Made by a program: the position numbers and the translations under genes. The notes beneath the pieces were generated by a model, which saw only the letters and a list, made by a program, of their open reading frames with translations, was not told the origin of the DNA and ran no database searches. From contig OY829646.1 in the NCBI GenBank assembly GCA_963691815.1, forward strand, positions 24,968,938-25,032,937: a DNA stretch of 64,000 nt, in the 5' to 3' direction. The stretch comes from Echiichthys vipera. Taxonomy: Eukaryota > Chordata > Actinopteri > Perciformes > Trachinidae. This document shows, piece by piece, positions 24,892 to 36,776 of this stretch (positions within the stretch are counted from its first letter, which is position 1; each line of letters starts with the position of its first letter).

Positions 24892-25252
24892 CATCTGTCC
24901 ATCTTCAACCGCTTGTCTCTACCGGGTTCATGGGGGGACTGGAGCCAATCCCAGCTGACATCAGACTTGCGGCGGGGTACACTTTGGAAAGGACGCCAGT
25001 CTATTGCAGGGCACATAGAGACAAACGTCAGATGGACAACCATTACCACCGACGGGCAATTTAGAGTCATCAATTAACCTAATAAGTACATGTCATTGGA
25101 TTGTGGGAAGAAGCCGGAGAACCCAGAGAGAACCCACGCAGACACATAGAGATCATGCAAACTCCACACAGAAGGGCTCGAGCCCAGATTTGAATCAGCA
25201 ACCCTCTTGCTGTGAGGCAACAGCGCTAACCACCAAACTACCGTGCCATCCC
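24892..25252 (+). mobile_element. L2/CR1-clade LINE 3' end
   Basis: Matches the familiar 3' region of fish L2/CR1-type LINEs: ATCTTCAACCGCTTGTC, then CTGGAGCCAATCCCAGCTGA, GCCAGTCTATTGCAGGGCAC, CAATTTAGAGTCATCAATTA, ATGCAAACTCCACACAGAA, CTTGCTGTGAGGCAACAG, and finally CTAACCACCAAACTACCGTG. It is 5'-truncated, as usual for LINE copies, and diverged, with many CpG-type changes. The open frame across it is not coding. Confidence 0.88.
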
Positions 25253-26527
25253 AGCTTTATAATTTGTGCTTAATTTTTTAAATTATTATTATTTTTCTAC
25301 AAGCAATCAATTGATTAATGGAGAAAACAATCAGCAGATTAATCCAGAATAGAGCAAATTAATAACTATAAATTACTTGACAGAGTATTAGCACTTTTAC
25401 TTAAATAGAGGATTGGAATACTTCTTCTACCATCTGATTCTGTTAAAAACTATGTGATAAATTCAAGAATGTATTCAGGACAAGCATTTTTGGGAAAGTT
25501 AGGGGATAAGTTATGCTTATCATTCTCCTTGTGTTGGGTGTGTTTGTGAATACACCCTCGCTCTGACCTCTATCACTCACATACGCTGAAGCCCCCCAAA
25601 TGGCATGTAAATTCGGACAATGGGACTCGGGGACTCTGGGAATTGTTGTTTATCAGCGCAGTGAAAAGAACGGTTGAGCTGTAATGGCCCTCCAGTGGGT
25701 TCAGTATGTAAACTTCTCTGCACAGCAGCAGTTTGAGGCCTCCCCTCTGAGCTGCACATCTCTATGTTATTTTGGTTGGCTGCTTGATTTGTGAGCAGTT
25801 CATTTGGAGGTTATCACTACTTTTGTCAAGGTGAGTCAGTGCTTTTGTTGCATACAGTGGCTCAAATGAGGCAGCCACATCTCCAAGGAAAAGCTCATCT
25901 TAGCTTTTTTTTTTGCTAAAGTCTCCTCAGAGCACGTTCACTCTCCAAGGTTGTAATTTTTTAAAAGATATTAAAGTCATTCACATAAAATGTGTGATTA
26001 CCTTTGGTAGGTCATGTTTTTGGCTTGATTTGGTGTCTGTTTGTCAGCAGGCAGAGGTCTTTGCTCTCCAAGTACCCTTCTTGTTTTTCAATAAATTTGT
26101 TAAAATCACGTTAAAAAGTTATTTGCTGCTTTTGACCAATAGATAACAGTTTCTGCCATCTGTAGCTGTGCATCAAATGTCTTCTCTTCATCTATACTTA
26201 CAGAAAACACCACAACTTCCCAACTGACTGTCCCTACTAACTTCCCAACACCCATAAGCATTGTTGCCTTAGCATGACAGAAAGTCCGGCCCGTAGAAAA
26301 TTTTGATTACTGCAGCGATTGGCACTTCGCCACTGCTTGGTGTGTTTTGGGTATAGCTTTAACTTCAAAAACTAATGTAGTTAGTTAGCTAGTTAGCCAT
26401 AAATGCTAACATTTTCAGATTATGTTAGAGCAGACAAATACTGTTTAATGAATTCTGGATATTTTGCTGTTGTGTTTTGGTATTTTTGAAAATGCAAAAG
26501 ACACCACCATCCAGTCAAGTCAGAGTT

Positions 26528-26529
<2 letters not shown>
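25253..26529. other. intergenic, no gene found
   Basis: AT-rich, with no recognised repeat or bounded exon. Confidence 0.55.
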
Positions 26530-26558
<29 letters not shown>

Positions 26559-26750
26559 CTTTATTTATCCCCGAGGGGAAATTAGGTCATCGTAGCAGCG
26601 GTAAAGAGCAATCTGAAGTACTAAAAATAAGATAAAATATAAAATACAAAATATGAACAACAATAAAATGGATTAAAATAAAAGCACAGTATTGCAGATA
26701 AAACACTATATTAAAATGTGCAATGTGGATTTTAATGTGCAAGTGACAGG
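26530..26750 (-). mobile_element. GATA-tailed fish retroposon 3' end
   Basis: A (GATA)n run at 26530-26558 is followed by ACTTTATTTATCCCCGAGGG and GAAATTA, then A-rich sequence. On the minus strand this is a retroposon 3' end finishing in a TATC microsatellite, a form widespread in fish (Rex1/Babar-like CR1 clade by my recollection). The right limit is approximate. Confidence 0.7.
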
Positions 26751-27630
26751 CCTGCTGTGACTAGTTACGGTTGCTAAGCAATCGATGTTTGAGGGATAGG
26801 GTTAGTGAATAGTCAACTAAATTAAATTATGTTACATTACATTAATTCAGTCCAAAGCGACTTTAATTAGGCACATTCAACCTTCAGTAGATCAACATAA
26901 GTCCACAGCTATTTATTGAAAAGTTCTATATAAACTTTTAGCTAAAATTTGACTGTCTGCAAGACTGATTTGAAAGTACTTTAAAAGTCCTTTAATAAAA
27001 TTGTTCATTAATTGGTCTAACTGAAGCTTAAAAAAATAGAAAACACTATGTAGACAACCAGAAATACAGTGATGAGTAAAATCTTACAGAAGAACATAGT
27101 TTATTCTCAGCAACAATCTCCAAGCGCCGACTTCTCGACTTTGTGAGTCAGGCATGCCAAAAGCTGTTACTCCTTAAGTAAAGTATATGTCCAGTAATTA
27201 TATCTTATGATGCTGCGTGTTTTCAGGCATACAGAAAATAATGATCGTGTGCCACAAAGTGCTTGAAAAATTGCACGGTTGAAACCTCTCCCTCTTATAG
27301 GTTTAGGCATTTCAGACATCCTTTTCCAAAGAGATTTGGTCAGAGCTTTTCCTCTACTTAAACACAGAAACACTGAGGATCAATTTGTGGGATTAGTGGA
27401 CACTGTTGAGATAAAGTTGGTGCTGAAGAGGCCCACATGACTACCGTCCCCCCAGTGTCCCACTAAAGTCCTTTTAGCTTCATTCCTGGCCACAGACTAA
27501 GCCCATCCAAACCCCAAATGCAATCACAACCCCAGCTCAGTACGACTCCTCAGAATCATCATCTCCAACAACACCAGCCTGAATTACAGCTCTGTCCCCG
27601 ATCTCCAGCCCTCCCTGCCTCGTCTCCTCC
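26751..27630. other. intergenic, no gene found
   Basis: No coding signal and no repeat recognised. Confidence 0.5.
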
Positions 27631-27639
27631 CAGAACTTT

Positions 27640-28085
27640 ATTTAATGAGTGAAGTTTTTTGGTGGGTGTTCGGGGGTCTCACGCCAGGCCTGGAGCAACA
27701 GAGGAGGAGCTTTCATAAACCATCGCCGAACAAATGGGATTTAACACACAAGAGGCTCTGATGGCCTATTAATTCTGCTTTGGCTGGCATCCAGAATGAG
27801 CCCAGCTTCTCTCCTAATTGGAGAGAGGCTAATTTCTATCAGAGGTATCAGGAGACTTTTTTTTCTGTGTGCAGGATGCATCCACATAACTTTAATGGAT
27901 TCATTCAAGGGCTACGGCACGCAGACATTGATTAGATTGCCTCTGAGGCCCTGCTGCTGGTCGCTTGACATAGGCAGCAAATGAAATGTGACCTCTGGTA
28001 AAAGGCCTGAACCAGCCAGCCCCACTCTAATCCATTATCTCAGAACCCTTCCCAATCCCATTTAATTAATGAAGTGATTTGAAAA
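27640..28085. promoter_or_regulatory. candidate conserved non-coding element
   Basis: Repeat-free, balanced composition, with CTATTAATTCTGC near 27767 and a perfect 7-bp-arm inverted repeat (TCTCTCC-TAATT-GGAGAGA, 27808-27826) that centres a homeodomain core. It ends in CATTTAATTAATGAAG near 28058-28073. No reading frame is bounded by splice sites. Confidence 0.35.
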
Positions 28086-28739
28086 AGGGTGAACATTTAC
28101 CAATCCCTGAAACTGGAAAATACTGTGTACATAAAGTAACTGAAACAACAGGAGCAACAAGAACAGCAAATATCCCCAGTTATATATACCGTATATACAC
28201 TGTATATATATACCGTATATATGACATACAATGTAAAAGCACAAGAGCTGGGTTTCAGAGTAATTGCTTTCAATGAGATAGGATATTATTCCAGCCCTGA
28301 GACAAGATGATCCAACCACAAAACACATACAGATGTGAAGTAATGAGTGGGTTAAAGAAAATAGCCCTTTTTTGGCTGGATTGCTTAAATATTTGTCAGC
28401 AAGAGAAAAAGTCAATTTATTCAAATTCATCAAAGCCAAACAGTGACAGCAGTGGAGGGAGGGAGTAAATCAGTCAAATGTACAACTGAGGAGAGGAAAA
28501 TATTCTCTGTCTGTAGAAAGAATTTACCAGTATGTTCATCCTGGCTTTGCAATTGCGATCTACACTCATCACTTTAAATCTGCTTTCTGGTATTCACATA
28601 TTCACCCCCCCCCCTTTTTTTTTTTTAAACAAGGACTCCTTTCAATGTTCAAGCTCTTTATTCAGACAATTGGAAAAGGAGCTGTAGCACAGTAGGTTTT
28701 TCTCCTCAATGTCAAAGGAAAGACAAGCACCAGATCTCT

Positions 28740-30200
28740 GTTGGTGCATATGTTACATTACTTATTTTTCTAATTGAATTCATTTATTTATCTTCAATTA
28801 ATAATTTATGATGCAACACACAGTGGTATGCAAATGAACAATTTAAATTTAATGAGTTTTTAATGACCAAACAAATAATTAGTCGAGCCTGGTGTGGTCT
28901 GCATGTAATTTGAGAAGGAATGAATTTGAGAGCTTTGTTCAATGTTTGCGTATAGACAGGCTAATTTACTTATAGAGCAGCTTATGCAGCAAAAGAGCTG
29001 CATGGTACATTCAAAAGCACTGAAAAGTCATTACCTCAAGGTCATTAGGAAGTCTCCAAAAAGCCAGTTGTGGACATGTAATGCTAAAGAAATAATGTGA
29101 GCCATTATATTATATAGCAAAAAGCAAAATAGAGGCTCATACTAGATTATAACTCACATGCTGACAAAGGAAAAATCCACTATGGGTTCCCTAAATATTC
29201 TAACTATTCCCATTGGTGTGGAGAAAAAGGCAGAGGGCTGCATGCCACTGGAACCAAATGGCATTTGATAATGGCTTTTTTCAGCAAACCCAAAAGACAT
29301 TGTTAAGATTTACATTTTCAAATATATGCTGACCTTTCTCCCCTCCTCTCCTCTGTTCGCTTGTCATCAGCACTGTAATTGAATCAATATATTTCCTGAT
29401 CAGCCCAGAGATTGAATAAGGTCACAGGAAGCCATGTGTGGACATTAAAAATCATTATTCTACTCAAATTGAGCAGAGATGGTGTAGACCATTCAGGGTT
29501 CAAAATGAAATTATATTAGAGTCTATTACACTTTTACAATTATAGAGACGTTCCAATATTACAACGGGAAATGAAGTCATAATAAAAAGCCCAGGGGTGT
29601 ATTACAAAGAAATGACCCAACTATTTTTTTTTTCACTTTGGCACCATTATTGAATTGATGAAGAGAACTTGGTGACATTACATTCACTGATAAGTGACCT
29701 TATTCATGAAAAATAGAGGAGCCTGTTTCAGTTGCTCCACTTTCTTACTTCAAGTTTGTCATGGAGCCGTTCTCCACCTGCAACACATCCACTCAGTAAC
29801 AGTGTGTACATTTACATTTCCTCACACACACTTTCTAGGACAAGTGGTACTAATGTAGCTGCTAAAGCAGTTACTGCTTTAATTGCCTTTAAGCATACAC
29901 TTATTTTAATTATTCATTTATTTGGGTATGGGATTTTGCTTTATGCACACGTCTGAGAAGCAAAAGCGGCTAATTAAATTGCCCAATAGAGTTGTGCAAT
30001 TGGAAGACAAAGTTTCAATCCTGTTAATCCAATGCTCCAGAAAAAAAGTGGAAAATTAAATTAAACCACACTATTAACTGATACTTCTCAGTCTAAACTC
30101 TTGCAAATTATGTCTAACTATCAAATTAGATAAAACTCTATTTTTAATTGGCTTACTCATTGAAATGAATAACACTTATCAGCGATCAACTTATCATTGC
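28740..30200. promoter_or_regulatory. candidate cluster of conserved non-coding elements
   Basis: About 1.4 kb of repeat-free AT-rich sequence dense in developmental-factor cores: a perfect octamer ATGCAAAT at 28828-28835, AATTTAATGAGTTTTTAATG and AATAATTAGTC after it, and TAATTA at 29971-29976. Even on reading, the texture is unlike the slippage-rich neutral DNA on either side. Several discrete elements are more likely than one. Confidence 0.38.
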
Positions 30201-32990
30201 TGCATGAAATAAAAATGAGCAGGACAAGAAAGAAAGAAAAAAAATGTTCCTTCCGGCTTTATACTCATTATTCCTATAGTTTACACATTCAAAGATCAGC
30301 CTCAGTGTATCTCAAATTAGACAATTATATGGCTTCACACATTTAAAGTGGTGACCTGTGATTTGTCTGTGCTGTCACGTCCATCAGATAACACAGAGGC
30401 AGAGGTTCATTTTCTTCAGTTGTTATACTTCTGTTTCACTTAAGCCACAGCCCCTCTGGTCAATTAGGCGTGATGGTCACAATGTCTGCAGAGCTCTAAC
30501 AGTGTGCTCCTTAAAGCCTGTCAAATGACGGTGAGCTGGGAAACCCGGTCGCCTGGAAACAGCGGCCGCTCCAACAGCCATCATCATACATCGCTGGATG
30601 TAAATAGCCTTTCATCTCAGGTGGAACAGAGCCATTGAGTGAGCACATCTACGCTGCCCTGTTTAAACTCTGCATACAGAGGGATGAACGGTAATGAAAG
30701 GACCATTTATACCATCTATTCCCCCTCACCCCTCTAGATTTTTTGAATATAAAACCTCAGAGTGGAACGTTTATGAAACACATAATGACAATCTAAATCA
30801 GTGGGCGGCTTCAATCTACAAAGATTAGTGAGCTTGATGTAGTTCAACACGTAAAGGCATACTTGTCGCCTTATTACTGTAAGAGCTTCAGAAGTCCTCC
30901 CTGAAGGAGTGCGCGAGGGAGGGGAACACTCGACTATGCCACAGATCTCTGGCAGCAAATTAGGGACTGGGCTATCTGTTCTGTAAGGAAAAAAGAGGTC
31001 GCGAGATACTTGGCGTGTCACATTTTTCAGGTAGTGGATTTTTTTTTTTTTAACTTTAATGATATGCTCAGAACATTACTGCCTCAACATAGGAGGGCAT
31101 ATCTGCAGAATAGGAGTGGTATGACTGTATACGTACACTGATATGTTTGAAACAGACACCGCTGTTCATTAGAGGTCTGCACGTTCTGGGTTTGCTGTCA
31201 TTTGTTTACACTCAGCAGTTACAAAACGCAAAAAGGAATCGCGAGATCAAAGTAATAACCGAGGCCATGCAAAGTGCTGAAGCCCTTTACGAAAATAAGT
31301 CAATAAAAAAAAAGAAAGAAAATAAAGTAATTACAAAGATTAAAGAGTACTGCTAAAACTGAAACACTTGCTTTTGGGGATGGTAAATGTGGCTCATACT
31401 GCCTCATGTTGGACCCATTAAGATCAAAAGAAGTCTGGTTAATGGACAGGTTTCTGAAGAAATTAATAAATATCATCAACAAGTTATGCCATTTGGGTGA
31501 AAAATGGAAAAAGCAAAGAAAAGCTCCCTTTCAGCAGTCAATAATAAGCTATTAGCATTTAGTGTTAGAGCTAAAGATATGATCAGGCCCAACTCGATAT
31601 GACCCTGAGTAGTTTCTGTCCAAGTCGGACCCAATTTGAGCACGGAAAAATATTTGAGAAAAAGATGGAAAAGTTAACGTACATGAAGCATGTGACTTAT
31701 GACAACCACTGATGCGTTTATTTCATGAAAAATAAGAAAAAGGATGATGAAGACACTCGAATGAATACATGAAAGAAATATAAACACCATACTTCACGCT
31801 TTTCCACATAATTTGTTCGAGGTTTGACTAGCTCTCTTTTCAGCTCAATGCTCCGTCCTCGCTTGGACAATCAGCGCCATCAGCAAATGTGATGCAAACA
31901 ACACATTCATTAATTTTCATTTGCACTTGGATGGAAACTTGACCAATGATGTTGGAACATTACCACTAATATTGTTTTAACATTATTGCACATATTGGCT
32001 AAATCTTTTGCCTTTTATCTTTGACTAATAACTATCACGTTGATCAGTTAATTTTGTGTCCTTATTTTGTGAGTGTGACTTAATTTCTCTGCTGTGAAAT
32101 TGTCAACTTGCATTGTTTCTAAATGTGTGATTTTTCAGTTTTCATTGTGTCTATATTCTCTGAATGCATTGTAAAAGTGGTGAATGTGTTTATTTATTTG
32201 CTGCTTTATGTCTGACCTATTTGCAGTGTTTATTTTTTTCTTGCAATTGCTTTTGCTTCGTCTATTTGCATGTGTTCCTGCATTGCACTGCATTGAGCTT
32301 TTCAGCCACCATACATAGATGATGCTGTTTTACCACTATCTAACCAGCTAGTGAAGCACAGTGATTTTGTTCATATGGTACTCAGTCATAGCCTAAATAT
32401 GACCGCGCAATAATCACAAATATCACCAGGGCCATGCAGTTATACGGATACCTGTCATAGTGGTGCACAAAGATTGGGATGAAATAAATAGTATTAAATA
32501 AATGTATGGGAAATGACATTTAAGGCTACGGGGAATTTGAGTCTTTGACATTGATTGAAACAATGAATGATTACACTCCTAGGATTAAATACGGACAGTT
32601 ACACAGGTACATTAACGCACATGTAATCTAGTTCACATGAAGCGCTCGAGCCACCATGCTCTGCAGTCTGATCGTCTCCTTCCTCAGCCTAACTGGCTGG
32701 CTCGCTCTATCACCCCGGTTTGTTGGAGGCCCAGTGGTGATGAATGTCTTTTCCTTTTTGTGAAGTCCCCTGTACAGCTACAGCGTGCCAGGCAGAATGA
32801 AAAACAGATTAAAGAGGCAGGAAACCGACACAGAGAGGATGTTTGGCTGTTGGCTATTGAGTTATCAGCCCTTTTTACACCTAATGAAACAACTTTCAGC
32901 AGTGCAGCTTATTAAATATCCCCCAGTCACTGGGCAGAGCTGAAGAGTTGCCAGGCCCTGAGAAAGCTACATTAGATTTTAATTAAAAAC
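30201..32990. other. intergenic, no gene found
   Basis: Mixed composition. 30440-31020 is somewhat GC-richer with a 95-residue minus-strand frame (30734-31021) that shows no motif. A T-run lies at about 31040. No bounded exon. Confidence 0.5.
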
Positions 32991-34083
32991 AAACAAATTA
33001 CCCGGAGCTCCATGCATCCAGGAAATTTGACTCAATCCAAATAGGACCTAACTTTTAACTGTGGCATACAGGTGCACTCTTAAAAACCACCGAACTGTCT
33101 ATTAATGCTGAGAGGAGAGTTAATACATCAAAAGACTTTTAAGGACCAAGAAATATATGCAAATGGAATATGATAAGATGGCTGAGTCAAAAACATCCAC
33201 AAATGCACCCTGTGAGTCTAGCAAATAGGAAATCATCACAGGCTGATTTATTATTTGATAATCAATCCAATCGCGTTAACCTTCACTGTGGACACTTATC
33301 TTCAGTGCATCCACAATGATTCTGAAAATCACACTGAGCAGAGGTTTATAATCATTTTCTGTTTCCTTTTTTCTTGCAGAATTTGAATGGATTTTATCTC
33401 AAAGGCTAAATCTGCCCTTTCAGGTGTAATTTCTACAATGATGAAGATGTATCATTGCAGATCATATAATTTTTACTCTGCAGATCTCGTCATTTGAAAT
33501 AGGAATATAAGTCCATTATGTCTGTCTGTGTTTATAATGATGCCTTAAGAAATATATATATATTCATTGCTCCATCACTGGGTTCAACAGTCTCCCCCTG
33601 TGTAAGACAAGTTGTATCATTACTTTGATTTTCTCTCTGCCTCCAGCCTCACCAACCCGACACTCGCAAAGCTTCGAGGGCGTCACCGTCTCCTCTCGTT
33701 GAGGAGCAGCCTTTTTTTTTTTAAAGCTGTGGACACTGGAGAGATCTTCCCATGTGAAAAAGATTCAGCTCATTACTGAAATATAGATATGAAGTATTGT
33801 ATGAACAAGTGCATTAACATTTTTTTCATAGACAAATGAAGACAGAGGGGAAGCGAGGAATTGGCTGCAAGGCTGAAGGGCATCTGTCCCAGGCAGCTAA
33901 ACCAATGTGGACTTCTTCTTCTTCAGGCCTTTTCCTCCCAACGTCGCTCCTTTTACTCCCTCTGGATTTCTGCTGTCCTCCAGCTGCACACGTAGCAGGC
34001 TTGTTCGTTTCATTTGGATTTGACCCCTGCTTACCTTACTTCCGAGTGGGCTTCATTAAATGTCTTTCTGGCTCATTCAGGGC

Positions 34084-34108
34084 CTTCTCTCTCTCTCTCT
34101 CTCTTTCT
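34084..34108. repeat. (CT)n microsatellite
   Basis: A run of about ten CT units interrupted by one TTT. Confidence 0.85.
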
Positions 34109-34359
34109 CCCTGAGACACTCACTAAGTGGGAGAATTGTAACAAAAGGAAAGCCTCCAATGTGCAATTCTCAGTGGAGAGGGTGACCCCAACTTTGGGGA
34201 GAAAAAGAACCTGAGGATAATAGCAAATGAAGCCAAGGGCTGCGTTAATGGGCAGACATAGCACACAGAGTTCCTGGTGCTGCTTTAACTGACAGACATG
34301 TATATTAATACTCAGCACTTTTTTTTTATCAAAGTGGAAGAAATATGAATATTCATCCT

Positions 34360-35290
34360 CATTTATATTTCAAGGCATTTCCATTCCTGCGGGGGCCTTA
34401 GTAGGTTTTGACCAATTTCCATCCCTATTACGGGAATGACAGCTCTCACTCTCGGGCCCTGACAGAGGTCTGCCCAATGCACAGGAGGTCTTACGAGGAG
34501 GGAGCCTGCGCCCGTTCCCAGCTGTCCACAAACACTCATTAACAGAGGAAAATATCCAACGGAATCTCTGTGAGAATTTTTAATCACACAAAGGTCCTGC
34601 TAATTAGGCAGCTGATGGGGCATGGAGAGCACAAGGACGAATTCTTTAAACAAAGGACTAGAAACTTTAGGAGCCTTAATTACTCGGGCAAAGAGTTCAT
34701 TCCAGAATGGCAGAGCACATCATTCCACTAATGAGACCAAGTGGCAGCACATATTAGTGAGAAATAATGTGGAAAGTTCAATTATATTGTGCTTTTGGAG
34801 CCTTTTCCCTCTTTCCCTCCCTGCTACTTATGCACACACATAAGACAAAGCCCGGGCCAGCGCAGGAAGGAGGCAGGGGCGGAGGACATGTAATCACTGG
34901 CACCAGCACTCCGTTCTTCACGTGTATCTTGGCAGGCTTGATCATCTTAATTGCCCATTAGAATGTTCTCCTGTTTGAAAATGAATATCATTATGCCACC
35001 CGGTTCTGGCCTCTGCTGAAGAAAGACTTGCAGCAATTTCACCATTCAGAACCGCATGTGTCTTGAATTCCAAACAGACAATTGACTACCAATTTTCAGT
35101 AACCAAACCCTTAGAAATGCTATGAATTAAAAGGGCAAAGGTGGAATTAATCACCAGAAGTTAAGATTAACTCTTTTTTTTCTTGCTACAGGGACAAATA
35201 TTCTATATAAAACATGCAAACCATCCAGCTTTTGAGGATTTGGTTCCATTTCAGAGCCGTTAATGGGAAAAAAATGACACCCAAGTACCC
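34360..35290. promoter_or_regulatory. candidate conserved non-coding element, homeodomain plus E-box
   Basis: The core at 34595-34620 joins TAATTAG (34601-34607) to the E-box CAGCTG (34609-34614) two bases away, and GCCTTAATTACTCGGGC follows near 34673. The surrounding 900 bases are repeat-free. If the block regulates LMO1 or a neighbour, adjacent homeodomain and bHLH sites would be a sensible enhancer grammar; that link is inference. Confidence 0.38.
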
Positions 35291-36437
35291 AGATATGTTG
35301 TTAGTGTAAGGTGTGGAAACAAAGTTATACCCACTTACATTTAGCTAATAACGTTAGCCACAATCTTTAACTTTGTTTCACACAGTGCATTGGTAAATAA
35401 TTGTGAATGACAATCAAATAATGTGATACTGAAAGGGTAATATATGCACATTTTCACCTGCGTAAAAGATTGTATTAAAAATCCTAATGCCCACATCAGG
35501 AGGTGCCTAGATACCAATTACAGCAAGCAGGAAGCAAATTTCCCGTGAAATAAAACAGCTAATGGGAAATAGAGGGCGGCAGGCAGCATTCCTTATTGAC
35601 CACTAAGCTGGAAAAAGAAAGAGAGGCAGGCAGAGGCGGATGTCCACAACCGGCCTGGTTTTAACCACACTGGAGCCATATACAGTATATGATCTGGATC
35701 TACAGAAACGGGGCGTTAAATACACTTGTGCTCAAGATGATGTCACTTCCCCAAATATACTGCATGGTATGCTATTTACATGCTATCTGATTGAGGGATC
35801 TTTGTTCTGTATTCAATTTAGACAAACAAAACTTACTGCTGAAATATATTATGATGCAATATAATATTTTTTTTATTTACAAGTTGTTTTCTTTTGCTAG
35901 AGTGCACACACATGACACAGACCGATTATAACCAATAAGGTCTTGGGCTGGACTCAGAGCCATGATTATGGCACTCAACTGTGGCCGTCATTATTCTGTT
36001 GACAAACCAACACCACGACCACTTATCTTTACATAAAGAAATTAAGAAAAAAAAAAACATTACTCTCGAGTACTATAAATTATAACTAAATTGTTTTTTA
36101 TTGTTTTTAATGTTCTATAAATGGAAGTATACGGAAAACCTGAGAGGTGAGGTGACATTTTTTTGTTGCTTTTTTTTTGTTTTGTTGGCCAAGGTCTTTC
36201 TCCAAGTTCAGCCAAATGCAGAATATACAAAAGTTTTTTTAGACGTCCGCAACGTCCAGGTCTACTCAGCGAGCAAGTCAGCAAGCAAGAGAAAGAAAGA
36301 TTGATTTTTGTTCTTTTGGACGTTACATAACACTACAGTTACTAAACCATCATAAAATTAGCCTCCCACGCACATATCAAATACCAGCCAACAGGTTGGG
36401 TTTGTACAATCATCATTGCAGCTCTCACACAGTAGCT
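35291..36437. other. intergenic, no gene found
   Basis: AT-rich with poly-A and poly-T runs (about 36045-36060 and 36150-36180). Nothing else recognised. Confidence 0.5.
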
Positions 36438-36776
36438 CAGGGGTCGGCAGCCTTAGGCACACTTAACTAATAGCACACAAGCAATAAGAGTGCAACAGAG
36501 ATTTCTGGAAATTTTGAGGTGCCCTTTCATCCGCATGCCAAATTACCTCTTTCACGGCCATTGGAAGGTGTGTGGCCTGTTATTTAAAGTAGTTTTGTTG
36601 ATTGGCTGGTAGGCCTACTTGTTGCCTTCCTTACAGAATGTATCGCGGGTGGGAAGAAAAAAAACACTGCTTGAGAGAGCTTGGTAGACGGTGGCAGGTT
36701 TAACGCTGAAATGGCACACTGATTAACAAGAACATTTAAAGATGGCACTACATGTCAAAGAAGTGGCCGACCCCTA
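36438..36776. mobile_element. small non-autonomous hAT element
   Basis: Begins CAGGGGTCGGCAGCC and ends GTGGCCGACCCCTA, the inverted tips typical of hAT elements. The flanking 8-mers CAGTAGCT (36430-36437) and CAGTATTT (36777-36784) agree at 6 of 8 bases, consistent with an aged 8-bp target duplication. At 339 bp with no ORF, it is a deletion derivative. Confidence 0.82.

Noticed and set aside
24891..25073. Minus-strand ORF of 60 residues
   Set aside because: Lies inside the L2/CR1 LINE 3' untranslated tail.
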